Shown: positions 11,080 through 21,772 of the stretch, in pieces | Numbering within the stretch: the stretch's first letter is position 1 | How the letters are laid out: the number at the start of each line of letters is the position of its first letter | Source of the DNA: Trametes villosa | Taxonomy: Eukaryota > Basidiomycota > Agaricomycetes > Polyporales > Polyporaceae | DNA length: 64,000 nt | NCBI GenBank assembly: GCA_002964805.2 | Contig: PUDQ02000001.1 | Location: forward strand, 2,132,001-2,196,000 | Reading direction: 5' to 3' | Program-made: the position numbers and the translations under genes | The notes under the pieces: model-generated | The model's input: only the letters and a program-made list of their open reading frames with translations | Database searches by the model: none | Told to the model about the DNA's origin: nothing

Positions 11080-13651
11080 TCAGTCGTCCTCTCCCTCCGC
11101 CTTGCTCATCCCTGCACTCCAGACAGTGCTCCCGCTCTCGCCGCTCCGCCGGCTGCTCCGACGGTCACCGCCACTACGACGTACAATCTCGGTGAATCCG
11201 CCGGGGGAACCCTTCGCGATCTCCACGCTGAGCTGGCGCTCGTGTGCGTCGAGCGCGGCGAGGGCACTCTCTGCCTCAGCCTGCTCAAGTGCCTCCTGGG
11301 TAAGGTTCGGCGTAGCTCCAGGGTGGGGGCTGCCGGACAGAGACGAGCGCGCAGAGGAGGGGTCCGACGTGAGCGAGTTCGTGCGGCGGAAGAACGAGAA
11401 CCGCGACGACGTCGCTGGCGTGGAGGGTCCGCCCGTGCCGGGAGTGATCGTGCCAGCGGTGACGGGCGTCCGCACGATCTCGCCGCTTGGCGACGAGTAG
11501 CTCTTGCCCATCGAGGGCATCGCGGGTGACGCCGGCTTCTCGATGCCCATGAGCTTCATCGTCGCATGGAGACGCTCGCGCTCGCGGCGGTCCTCGTCGT
11601 CTTCCTCCGTCTCGAGCTTCCGCGCGTTGGTAACGACGGAGCCCACCCCCGCCTTGAGCGTCAGGGGACGCAGGTGCGGGTCCGCCTTCTTCTCCTCCTT
11701 TCCGAACATGGAGAACCTGCTCCAGTCGAAGGAGAGAGAGCGGCGGGACGCACGCGTCGAAGCCGACGGCCTGGGAGGGTCGCCAAGCTTCGGAGAGTTG
11801 GCTGCACTCGCAGCACGGATGTCATCGAAGGTAGTGAGCCGCTCCTGCGGCGGAGAAGTGGTAGGAGCCGACGACCCGGAAAGCGCAAAGATTGCGGACT
11901 GAGGCCTCGCCTTCTTCGCAGGCTGGGCAGCCTCGGGGTTCGGCGACTTCGGGAGGTTGCTGAACGTGGTGAACGAGGCGGTGGTGGGAGACGCGACCTT
12001 GTCGTAGTCGACGGCGAGGACATGCTCGAAGCCCTCCTGCGAGATGATGCGGTCGATGATCTTGGACGCGTACAGCGACAGCGCCTTGTTCGCGTCCTTG
12101 AGGTTCTTGACCTCGCTCCGGAGTGTCTCGATGTCGTTCAAAGAGCCGCTGGGCTCCAGCCCTGCGGCGCCGTCGGACATCGAGGACACCTTGCGAGCAG
12201 TCTCGCTCTTCCGCCCCTTCTTCCCCTTCGGGTTGATGATGGATCGGTCGGTGTCCAACGACGCGCGTCCCTCGAGGATGTCCTTGTTCTCCGCGCGACC
12301 GAGCTCGGCTGCGAGGTCCAAACCGGGACCGGTAATCGGGAGGTTCGCGAGCGACTCGCCCCGTGGCGCGGGGGAATGCGACGCAGTCGAGGTCGTGCGC
12401 CGGCGACCGCCCCTGCGGGGGGCCCTCGTCGATGAATCGTCCTCCTGCGCCTCGCGGTCCTGCTTCTCCATCTCGAACGTGGGGTCGAGCTCGTGCTGCT
12501 CCTCCGGCTGTTCGTCGACGGGATCCAGCACGCTCCTCGCAGTGGTCCTGCTCCGAAGGCTCTCGGCGTCCCTGCCATCATCCTCGTCTCCGGCCTCGCT
12601 GTCGCTCGGCTCCGTCGGGGCACTGCTCGTGCCGCCCATGCGCATCACGTCGAACTGGCCGTTGAGCGTCTTCTCCCGAAGAAGGATGTTGTACGACTCA
12701 TTCTCCTCCTGCAGCTCGTTGTTGACGCGTTTCAGGTCGTTGAGCTGCGTCTGGAGGAGCACGAGGGTGGACTGCAGCGAGCCATATGACGTGGACAGAG
12801 TCGACAGCTCTAAGCGAAGCGCAGTCATCTCGGCCGGCTCCTGTTCAGGGTCGTTGAGGTCCTGTTTGGGAGGCTCCGCGACCTCGGCGGGCTGCTCCTC
12901 GACGTCTGTCTCCGATTCCGCAACGGAGACGACTGAGGGCGACGTGAGGATTGGTGCGGGCTGTTTGCGGGCCTGCGTGAGAGACTGTATACGCGACTTT
13001 AGGTGTTGTTCATTGTCATAGAACGCCTGGCGTTCGGCTTCGAACGTGGCAGTCTGGTAGTGATGTGTGTTAGCACTGACCCGAGTATCTTCCGCACGAT
13101 GCGCATACCTGCTCGTTGTACCGACGCTGGATGTCGCGTTTCTCTTTCTCTAGGTCGCGCACTTGCGTCCGCAGCTTCTCGATGACTTCTATCCGTGCCG
13201 CCATCTCTTCCTCCGTCCGGTTTTGGTCCGCATAGAGTTCGGCAAGGCGAGATTCAGCGGCATGAAGAGACGAGGTGAGGTTGTCATTCTCGGTCGTGAG
13301 TTGTGTGATCGTTGTCTCCTTGTCCTGCAGCTGCACCAGAAGCTACGGCAGTGTAAGGCGGCGCGTCGCAGTGGAGTCATCCGCAGTACCGACCTTCTCC
13401 TTGTGCTCGGTCTCTGCCTTGAGAGACACGGCAAGGGACTCGCGTGTCTCACCGCCATTGAGAGAGGGTGGTGGTTGGGAGGCACGAATTGACGCCCTGC
13501 GTGCTGGAGAAGAGACTGAGGCAGCAGCACGGGGGCCTACTGCCGCGCGTGCTGTCGCGCCTTTGGCGATAGAGGTCGCTCCGGGGGAGGAGATGGAGGG
13601 GGGCGATCGTCGTGAGGTGGGCGTGGCTCGTGCAGATGCGGTGGTCGCCAT
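11080..13651 (-). CDS. conserved fungal coiled-coil protein, function unknown
   Basis: Three exons, 13651-13394, 13342-13109 and 13053-11080, give 821 residues. Residues 1-75 are Ser/Ala-rich and disordered. Residues 80-190 form a long heptad-rich coiled coil (QVRDLEKEKRDIQRRYNEQ, then ERQAFYDNEQHLKSRI). A second coiled coil starts at about 220 (LNDLKRVNNELQEENESY), and a third short one near residue 400 (SEVKNLKDANKALSLYASKI). The rest is acidic or Ser/Pro-rich and probably phosphorylated. Similar architecture occurs across Basidiomycota as uncharacterised coiled-coil proteins; a cytoskeletal or vesicle-tethering scaffold is possible but not shown. It shares a 292 bp divergent promoter region with the XRCC2-like gene. 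Confidence 0.82.
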
Positions 13652-13943
13652 GATGGGTATATCGTTACAGGATGCGAATGCGAGAGCGTGGTATGGTGCA
13701 GTAGGTATGCGACAGCCCCGCCGTCGATGCTGGAGAGGATGAGAGAGCCGGGGTGAGCTGGCGGGAGGCCGAGGCGGGGGAGGAGGCGGTCGTTAAGTCT
13801 GTAGCCGCCACTTGATCTGCACAGAAACAATCACCCCCGCGCGTCTTTCCCACGTGGCCCAGGCACTACTCTGCCACACACGCGACTTTGCACCAAACGC
13901 GTCTCACCTCCCCCGCCGACCCGACGCGTCCGCTGCACCCGCG

Positions 13944-15228
13944 ATGTCCGACGCAAGCCTCAGCGCAGCCACTCTGCTGGCTGAAATAAACTCAGAGTCT
14001 CTTCAATCTGTGAGTGAGCTAGCCTGCACCCTACACTCTCTGACCAGCCTTGCGCGCAGCTTCTGGCGGCTGTCGCGACAGAAAGTGAGGCGTCCTGCGT
14101 GCAATCCATCACTTTACCATTCAACCAACTGACAACTGCGAAGCTTCCTCGCCAGGTCTCACACATATCCCCGCTCTCGACGCGCATATGTCTGCGGTGA
14201 ATGCACGCCGTACCTCTCGCGCCTGGTCTCCGAACCGGGGCGATGTCGTCGAAGTGCAGGGGCCTGCTGCGAGCGGCAAGACGCACTTTGTGTACCATAT
14301 GCTCTTGGAATGTTTGCTTCCTGAGAGCCATCTGGGCGTGGATCTGGGAGGCTGGGGAAAAGCTGCCGTCCTAATCGACACCGACGGCAATTTCAGCATA
14401 CGCAGACTTCACGAGCTCCTTATGTCCCGCCTGCGACGCTTCCTTGGTGAAGACGATCCTGCCGACGTTACGACCCCTCCGATTGAGGATCTCGCCGCGC
14501 AGCACCTCCAAAGTCTGCACGTCTTTAGGCCGACCTCCTCCGCTCAACTAGCTATCACATTGCTCCATCTCTCCAGCTATCACGCCAGCGAGCCTCGCTT
14601 GCAGGACAAGGAAATCGGGCTTCTCGCCATTGACTCGATGAGCGCTTTCTACTGGAGGGACAGATACACACTAGAGCAACTCCGCGAGGCAGCGGATAAT
14701 CCACGCGCTACTATACCTCCTAACCCACTCTTGCACGTCCTCAAGGCCCTAGCAAAATTCCGCATCTCCCACCGACCGGTCATCCTCATGACGAATTGGG
14801 GCCTGAACCCTCTTGCGAAGCCTTCCTCGAACGGCGAGCCTGGTTCGCCGTTCTACCGACAACATCTCCACCCCTTCCCGGCCCCGTTCGAGCCGCACGG
14901 GGCGGCAGAAGCCCTGTCTAGTATCGAGGCGTCTCAGCCGCTCGATGGAGATGCGGCCGTCCCGAACCCCAATCTCCGGCCTCGTACCCTTCAGACCGCG
15001 CTATCCATCCTCCCTCTACACTACCACATCACTCTCCATCCGTCACCCGTTGACCCGTTCCCAGAAAACTTCTCGCTTGCCGATGCAGTACAACACGAAG
15101 ACATGCGGGCGGCGCTGCTCAAGAAGGGTGAAGTCAAGGGTCTGGTGAGGACACCCGGCAATGACACGATCGGCGAGTTCACATTCCGCATCGGAGAGCG
15201 GGAGGTCTTGGTCGACTCCGACGAATAG
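13944..15228 (+). CDS. XRCC2: XRCC2-type RAD51 paralogue
   Basis: Three exons, 13944-14009, a 25 bp micro-exon 14060-14084, and 14156-15228, give 387 residues. The ATPase core has a Walker A motif GPAASGKT (about 66-73) and a Walker B region IGLLAIDSMSAFYWRDR (about 184-200), the signature of XRCC2, in which SAFYW follows the Walker B Asp. VILMTNWGL follows at the position of the next core strand. In other eukaryotes XRCC2 is part of the BCDX2 complex that assists RAD51 filament assembly in recombination repair. The C-terminal part (QHEDMRAALLKKGEVKGL) is duplicated as a fragment 2.4 kb downstream. Exon phases agree exactly; the micro-exon is needed to keep the frame. Confidence 0.88.
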
Positions 15229-15836
15229 ATTCCACCGTTCGGTGGCTGGCGTGCATGGTGTCAGAGCCTTGCCCGGTCCCGGCGAGAAAGGCACATCGCC
15301 ATCGAGTAGTAAGTGGCTCATCTTCGTCATGAGCCCCGCTGATCGGTATGGATCGCTAGCGAACATCCAAGAATTGCGAGCAAGCCCTCAGTATACCGTG
15401 ACATCCTGCCGCTGCGTTCCACTCGCTCTGCTCATATCAGCACGTTCGCCGCTCGCTTCCTGACCCTTTGCTACGGCGGGACCCCGCCGCACATGGATTC
15501 CTCACAACGTAAATCTATCTTGGATCACTCCTGGCGGGCGGCCGGAACATATACAAAGCTCCGCCCGTCGGCGCGCGCCCAGGCACTCGCTTGAGTATGT
15601 CGCATTGACCAAAGCATTATGAGCAGCGCGCAGCCAGGTTCAGCTACTATCCAGCTGCCACTCGCTTTGCGCGGGATGCGCCACGGGCTTTGCCCCTCCC
15701 CAGGCCCATGGTCCCAGTAGCTTGACGTCCAAGCGTCGTCCTGATATATAGATCGCCGCGCTCGCACTGGACTGCCAGGCATCAGACCCGCTCACCAACC
15801 ACTCCGAACAGCAATCACCAGAACCCTACGAATAAT
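15229..15836. other. spacer between XRCC2 and MYND gene A
   Basis: Entirely part of the duplicated unit, matched by about 17620-18264. It contains the MYND promoter; no coding feature seen. Confidence 0.6.
15745..15751 (+). promoter_or_regulatory. TATA box of MYND gene A
   Basis: TATATAG, 86 bp before the ATG at 15837. The equivalent element is conserved in the duplicate at 18170-18176. Confidence 0.5.
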
Positions 15837-17095
15837 ATGCGTACGTCCTATGTGATTTATTACTATCCACCCGCTAACAGTTTTGGACAGAGGCAGACAG
15901 ATATCAGGTTATGCACGCGATATGCATCGAGCAGTACAATGCAGGACCAGAAGATTGGAACCCTCCGATCTCTCCGTTCGGCGGCAACGTGGTCGCAGCG
16001 GGCTACCTGCGCATGCTGCAGCTTCAAGGCGATGATGGACACGACGGTCCGTTGAGGATCGAAAGAGCCTTGCGGTAAGAGACACTCTTCAGTATATGCG
16101 CGCATAGCAGTGGCCTGATCGTCCTTCCATGTAGGCATCTATCGCCGGGCTACATAGCGGATGCGGGCGAGACGCGCGAGGCGGATGCAGTTTTTTTACA
16201 TCAGACCCATTCTCGACAGGACCCTCGTCTTCACGCCCAACCCGGACAACCTTCGACGCGAACTCAAGTACGAGGCCGAAGCGGTGACGGCGCACTCCCT
16301 TGCGGCCTACGCCTATTACCGGCAATACATGGGCGGGGTCGAGAAGCTAAGGGCGATGGCATTGGAGTCCCCGCGGGAGGCCTCGAAGAAGCTAAACCAG
16401 ATCATCGTGCGCGACGTGCTCAGGTGCATCGTGACCGCCGCGCAGCACGCCAACCGTGCCGCGGCGATGCAGTTCGTCACCCCCGCCGTGCTCCTCACCG
16501 GGTGGGCCTTCCACACCCTGCTCACGAGCCGTCGGCTCGTGCCGGACACATTCGTGCAGTACCGGCCGCTCTGGCGCGCGATGGAAAACGTGCGCTCCTC
16601 CGGCATGTGCCCCGGCGTCACTGTCGCCCTCCGGACCGCCAAGACCTGCGCCAACGCGGGATGCGAGGGCGTTCCCCCCACTCGCACGGGTGCGCCGAGC
16701 ATAGTCTGCCCGAAGTGCTGCGGGGTGCAGTGCCCCTCTTACTGTAGCGTGGAATGCCGGGACCAGGTGGGCGCATCTCCAAGAGTCCTCCCGTGGGTCG
16801 CGCGCTGATGCATTTCTTGTAGGACTGGCTGAAGCATCAGTGGGTGTGCCTCCTGCCGCACATCCTTAACGGCCCGGCGGAAGTTTGCGACGATGACAAG
16901 CTCCTTGCGCAGCGCAAGGCGCTCCAGTCGCTGTTTCCGCGTAAGGGCCCCGTTGACTATCTCGAGGTCATGCTGGACAGCGAGAATATGAAGGACCCGC
17001 GGAACGGTACCGTCTTGTGGGAGAAGACGGTGCCTTGTCCGTTGGGGCCGCCCGCCAAAATGTCGAGGGTCGTGCTGAAGCGTTACGGCGCTTGA
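15837..17095 (+). CDS. MYND-type zinc-finger protein, copy A (frameshifted or re-spliced)
   Basis: Paralogue of the gene at 18265-19538. Exon 1 is 15837-15840 (ATGC), exon 2 is 15891-16074, and the last two exons are 16205(or 16135)-16766 and 16823-17095. Using the acceptor matching copy B (intron end 16134), the frame breaks at a run of seven T at 16191-16197, one base longer than copy B implies. Using the acceptor at 16203-16204, just after that T-run, restores an open frame of 340 residues but skips about 23 residues present in copy B. The C-terminal finger is intact: CANAGC, CPKC, YCSVEC, then DWLKHQWVC across the last intron. MYND fingers bind proline-rich protein partners; the role here is unknown. 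It is a young pseudogene, an altered isoform, or a base-call error. Confidence 0.65.
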
Positions 17096-17439
17096 AACTT
17101 GAAGGGCGGAGGATGTGTACTGTATCGGTTGTTCTTGATATCCCGCTAGTATATCCCATGATTGTTTGTAACCCCCATCCACCTAATGAGCTCATATGCC
17201 TCACTGCTTCTCTTTCAATCTTGAGTGTGGCGCCGTTCGCGATGTACTGAATTCGAATCTGGGCGTCTGGGCCTGAGTGCTCCTGAGTGGTAGGACCGTT
17301 GCATTGGTTCACAATGCGAGAGGTGCTGGTCGGAACAACCGATGGAACGGAAACAGACGGTCATGCATACTGTTCGATGTCGTTCGTGCTCCTGCCATCG
17401 GCATATGTTTGGATGCCGTCGGTCATCGATTCATCTTTC

Positions 17440-17622
17440 CATCACACACTGCCACTGCATCACTCTCCACTGTCCGTCACCCGCTTGCCGATGGAGCTCA
17501 AGCGTACAACACGAAGACATGCGCGCGGCGCTGCTGAAGAAGGGTGAAGTCAAGGATCTGGTCAGGGAGAGGGTCGGCGATGACACGATCGGCGAGCTTC
17601 TGCATCGGAGAGCGGGGAGCAG
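17440..17622 (+). pseudogene. XRCC2 3'-end fragment
   Basis: Matches the last about 210 bp of the intact XRCC2 gene: residues QHEDMRAALLKKGEVK, then DDTIGE, are readable. An indel and the missing ATPase domain rule out function as a recombinase. It lies inside an open frame of 139 codons (17342-17761) that is probably fortuitous. It marks the left border of the right duplication unit. Confidence 0.85.
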
Positions 17623-18169
17623 GCAATTGCCTGGCCCGTCTAGATCTCTTTCGGAGGCGTGCTCAAACCTAGTAGACGGGCTTTGGGGCTATCGCTTGGG
17701 ACCCTACCGCAGCTGGACGAATCCTTGCTCTGGACCGCTTGAGAACGACTGGGCTGCTTAGGACAACGCGAGTGCGCGTAGCAGCAGGCAACTTAGCGGA
17801 TGCAACCAAGCCAAATGGCGCGTCGGGCCGCGTCATCGAGGTACCCAGTAAGTGGCTCATCTTTGCCTGGCACCCCGCTGATCAGTATGGATCGCCAGTG
17901 ACCTCAACACGCATGGATTCCTGGCGACGTAAATCTATTTAAGATGTAGCTAGGTATATTCGGGGCGTCTGCAGATCTTTGCACGTCAGCGCGCGCCGAA
18001 CCACTCGCTTGGATATGTCGCGTGGACCAAAGCATTATGGACCGCGCGCAGCTAGGTTCAGCAGTCCAGCTGCCACTCGCTTTGAACGGGATGCGCCACA
18101 GGCTTTGCCCGTCCTCAGGCTAATGGCCCCGGCAACTTCGTCGACGTCCAAGCGTCCTCCGAGTCCTGG

Positions 18170-18176
18170 TATATAG
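18170..18176 (+). promoter_or_regulatory. TATA box of MYND gene B
   Basis: TATATAG, 89 bp before the ATG at 18265; conserved with the copy A promoter. Confidence 0.5.
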
Positions 18177-18264
18177 ATGGCCGCGCTCGCGCTGGACTGC
18201 CACGCATCAGACTCCCCGCTCACCAGCCACTCCGAACCACAAGCACCAGAATCCCACGAACGAC

Positions 18265-19538
18265 ATGCGTACGTCCTGTGTTATTTGTTGCCGACTACCC
18301 GCTAACACTTTTGTACAGAGGCAGACCAGTACCAGCTAGTCCACGCGATCTGCGTCGAGCAGTGGAATTTCGGGCTTGAAGATTGGGACCCGGCCGTGTC
18401 TCCGTTCGGCGACAACCCCTTGGCAGCTCACCATTTCAGCGTGCTCCTGGGCAAGTTTCATAGGGGGAACCAAGGCCCGTTGAGAATCGAAAAAGCCTTA
18501 CGGTAGGAGACAGTCTCCAGTCTATACGCCCATGACAGCGGACTCATCGCCCTTTCATGCAGCCATATGTCGGGCTTCGTGTGGGATAATACTCTGGGCT
18601 TTTTGCGCGAGCCGAAGGCGCTCCCGTGCATCACGCCTATACTCGAGAGGACCCTCGTCTTCACCGTGCCACCCAACCGCGACAACCTCGAGCAAGAACT
18701 CAAGGACGAGGCAGTAGCCGTGCAGGCGCACTCTATTGCGGCCTACATCTACTACAGGCAGTACATGGACGGGCTAGGCAGGTTCCGGGTGAGAGTAAGG
18801 GAATCAAGGGCGAAGTACCCGAAGAAACCGGAACAGGTCGACGCAAGCGACCTAATCAAGAGCATCGAGACCGCCGCGCGTCACGCCACCCGCGCCGCGG
18901 CGATGAAGTTCGTCACCCCCGCCGTGCTCCTTGCCGGATGGGCCTTCAGCACGCTGCTGTCGGACCATAGACTCGCGCTGAAGGACTACGTGAAGTATCG
19001 GCCGCTCTGGCGCGCGCTGGAGGCTACCCGGGGCTCCTTCCCGAACTCCGGCCTCCCCGCCCACCGATGGAACCCGAACATCTGCGCTCACCCGGAGTGC
19101 GAGGCCCGCGTTTCCAGGGGCGGCTTGGCGAACGTGCCGGACATAATCTGCGCGAACTGCCCTCCGAGGGATCGCCCCGCATACTGCAGCGAGGAGTGCC
19201 GCGACGAGGTAGGGCGCATCCTCTCGAGTCACCCCGTGGACCGCGTGCTGACGGGTTTCTTGCAGGACTGGATGAAGCATCAGTGGTTGTGCATCAAACC
19301 GCACACCCTCACCGTTCCCCACGATGTTGCCTTTTATGGCCCGCCCCTTTTTTGTCGCAGGCTTCTCGAGTCGTTGGTTTGGCACAAGGGCCCCGTTGAG
19401 TTCCTCGAGGTCCTGTCGGAGGACGAGAGCATGAACGACCCCCAGAACGGCACTGTCTTGTGGGGGGAGACGGTGCCCTGTCCGCTGGGGTCGCCCAACA
19501 AGAGGTCGAGAGTCGTCCTGAAGCGCTACGAGGCGTGA
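18265..19538 (+). CDS. MYND-type zinc-finger protein, copy B (intact)
   Basis: Four exons, 18265-18268 (only ATGC), 18319-18502, 18563-19208 and 19266-19538, give 368 residues. The N-terminal 200 residues form an alpha-helical region without a known domain (start MQADQYQLVHAICVEQ). The C-terminal MYND finger runs through CAHPEC, CANC, YCSEEC and, after removal of the last intron, DWMKHQWLC, which completes the Cys/His pattern of the family. The last intron is 57 bp and has no stop; retention would split the finger by 19 residues and probably destroy it. The family is expanded in Agaricomycetes with unknown roles; MYND domains usually recruit partners through proline-rich peptides. It lies in the right unit of a tandem duplication. 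Confidence 0.86.
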
Positions 19539-20047
19539 TCTATGTGTACTGTGTACCGTATCAGCTGTTCTTGGTATCCTGCTAGTGTATCGTGCGATTG
19601 TTTATAGCCTTCATGTGCCTATTGGCCTCATATGCATCACTGTTCCTCACTGGAATTCGAGCACGGCGCTGTTCGCGATATGAAGAGATTTGCGGCCTCT
19701 GAGCCTGCGTTTTTACAGTACTACATCAGCTCACCATATGCGAGAGATACCGGTCGGAAGAGCCGATGGAATGAAGACTAATAACTCGTATTCAAGATCG
19801 TACACGAGCAACTACATCGATGAGGACTGTAATCCTACAACTACGCTACACAGCAGAGCAGGGCGATAGAAAGTGTGCGACGGGATAACCAACGAGGGAC
19901 CACACGACCGAAAGACCACTAATAACACAACAAGAAATATACAAGAACGAAAATCAGAACGCATCTAAGGGATAGTACGAGTGTGGGGGGAAAGGTCCCA
20001 GTGTCTATAGTCTGTCCCAGAGCTACTCACAGCCGAGTGTACAATCC
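19539..20047. other. convergent intergenic region
   Basis: Left half (to about 19785) is duplicated flank of MYND B; the rest is probably 3' UTR of adenylating enzyme 2. No gene seen. Confidence 0.5.
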
Positions 20048-21772
20048 CTAGCTGGCATAGATGCGGTCCAGCTCCGCCCGGAACTGCTCCTCGACCGCAC
20101 GGCGGCGGATGTTCCCCTTCGTCGCAGTCCGCGGAAGCGTGCCGCGCGGGACCACGACCACAAACGCGGGGTCCGTGATGCGCTCGTGCAGGTAGCGCCG
20201 CGCGTGGAAGTGGCGCGTGCGGCGCACGATGTCGCGCCGGAGCTTCTCCGGGTCCGCGCCGTCGACCGCGGGCTCGACGAACAGCGCGGGCGACGGCCGC
20301 CCGTTGCCGACGACGACGCACTCCGCGACGAGCTCCGCGCACGTCGCGCGCACGTTGTCCTCGATCGCCTTGGTGTCGCACCGGAGCGAGTTCTCGGACT
20401 TGATCCAGTCGTCGTCGCGCCCGCGCGAGACGTACTGCCCCGGCGCCACCTCGAGGAACAGGTCGCCGGTGTGGTAGTGCCCGTCGGCGTGGCGCAGGGA
20501 CGGGTGCGGGCAGTCGCCGGAGTGCGAGAGGATGACGAGCTCGACGAGCCGCTGGTTCGCGTCCTCGTACCCGGTCTCGGGGTCGGCGTCCTGGGAGGCG
20601 ATCGGGACGAAGCCGTACGCGGTCCCCTCGATGGGCTGGAGGTAGGAGGCGTCGGATCCGCGGCCGCCGACCGAGAGGAGCATCGCACCGCACTCAGTGC
20701 TGCCGAAGAGGTTCTTGAGAAGGATACCGTTCGCGTACGCCCAGGCCTCTTCCTCGGATGCGAGTGGCAGGCCGGAATATAGAAGCTCGTCGAGCTGCTT
20801 GAGTACGGCGAGGAGGGCGGGATCGTCTTGCGAACGGCGGAGATGCGCAGCGAGGAAGGTAGCGAACTGGTTCAGGCGGTTGAGGCCGCAGCGGTGGACC
20901 ATGTCGATAAGCTCCTCCGAAGAGAACGCGATCTTAGTCGGCTGGATGGTGCACACCCCATGCTGGAGATAGCCCATCAGCATGAAGGTCTGACCGATAT
21001 GGCACATGCTGCCCCTGCAGGTCGGAGTCAATAAGCTAATTGCATGCGCGGTGGAGCGGGACACTTACATCCACACGGTAACGTCCTGCCGGTTAGGGTT
21101 GTGGGGGCGGGTGACGTGCGCCGCCTTCGACACCGTGGCAGCCACCCAATCAGCCGTGCACGGCACCAGTTTCGGGCTGCCCGACGTCGACCCTGAGGTG
21201 TGGTAGATCATGACGATCTCGTCGCCGTGAGACGGGACCCATAGGGCGGGCAGGGGCGCGTCGTTGACGTCAACGGCGCAAACATCGATGGCTGCCTCGG
21301 CGGGTACGGGGCACTGGGTGACGATGGAGGCGTAGGCGGGGTCGAAGACCAGCGCTCGGGCCTCTGCGCGCTGGAGGAGCTCGTAGATGACGTCCGGGTT
21401 TGGCATCCTCAGAGAGAAAAGCTGCGGAATATAGCCGGCTCTGGCGACGCCGTAGATGTGTAGCGCGTCGAGGTATGTCATGCCGCCCAGCCTGCGGAAA
21501 CGTTGAGCATCTGCGGGCGCAGCCGGTAGGTCGAGTCCTTCGACTCACCACATGCCGACAATAGACCGTGTGGGGACGTTGTGCGCAGCGAGGGTTCGCG
21601 CCCAGTACCGCGCGGACTGCTCAACGTCGCTGAGGAATTGCCGGTAGGAGATGGGGACCCATTCCTCCACCGTCTCGTCTTCGGCAGACAGGCGGGGAAT
21701 TTTGAAGGCCGGAGACGAAGAGTAGACCGAAGCACTGTGCTCGAGGACGGTGAGGTGAGTCTGGTAACCCAT
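20048..21772 (-). CDS. stand-alone adenylate-forming (AMP-binding) enzyme, copy 2
   Basis: Three exons, 21772-21549, 21491-21069 and 21014-20048, with introns of 57 and 54 bp at exactly the positions of the paralogue at 5446-7191, give 537 residues. Core motifs: HTSGSTSGSPK, LFGSTECG, HTGDLF, SRGRDDDWIKSENS and RTATKGNIRR with the catalytic lysine. No carrier or reductase domain follows. The N-terminal two thirds are roughly half identical to copy 1, whereas the last about 150 residues are far more alike, also at the DNA level. Substrate-pocket positions differ between the two, so different acids are plausible. Convergent with MYND gene B. Confidence 0.88.

Larger units (their letters stand above)
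15015..17355 (+). repeat. tandem duplication 1, left unit
   Basis: This block, from the last about 210 bp of the XRCC2 coding sequence to about 260 bp past the first MYND gene, recurs at about 17440-19785. Matching pieces appear in the same order: the CAACACGAAGACATGCG segment of XRCC2, the intergenic AGTAAGTGGCTCATCTT and GACCAAAGCATTATG strings, the TATA region, the MYND gene with the same introns, and its 3' flank. Boundaries are approximate because both ends fade with indels. Confidence 0.9.
17096..18264. other. junction between the two duplicated units
   Basis: Contains the 3' flank of MYND A (to about 17355), about 85 bp of unmatched junction sequence, the XRCC2 tail fragment, and the duplicated spacer with the MYND B promoter. 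Confidence 0.6.
17440..19785 (+). repeat. tandem duplication 1, right unit
   Basis: Second copy of the block described at 15015-17355, in direct orientation. It starts inside an XRCC2-derived fragment, carries the spacer and the intact MYND gene B, and ends in a shared flank (AT-rich, with GTATC and GATTGTTT landmarks). Divergence is clear but exon and intron positions of MYND are fully kept. Confidence 0.9.

Noticed and set aside
12044..13021. 325-codon plus-strand Ser-rich frame
   Set aside because: Antisense to the coiled-coil gene; the minus-strand three-exon model has heptad patterns and consistent splice phases.
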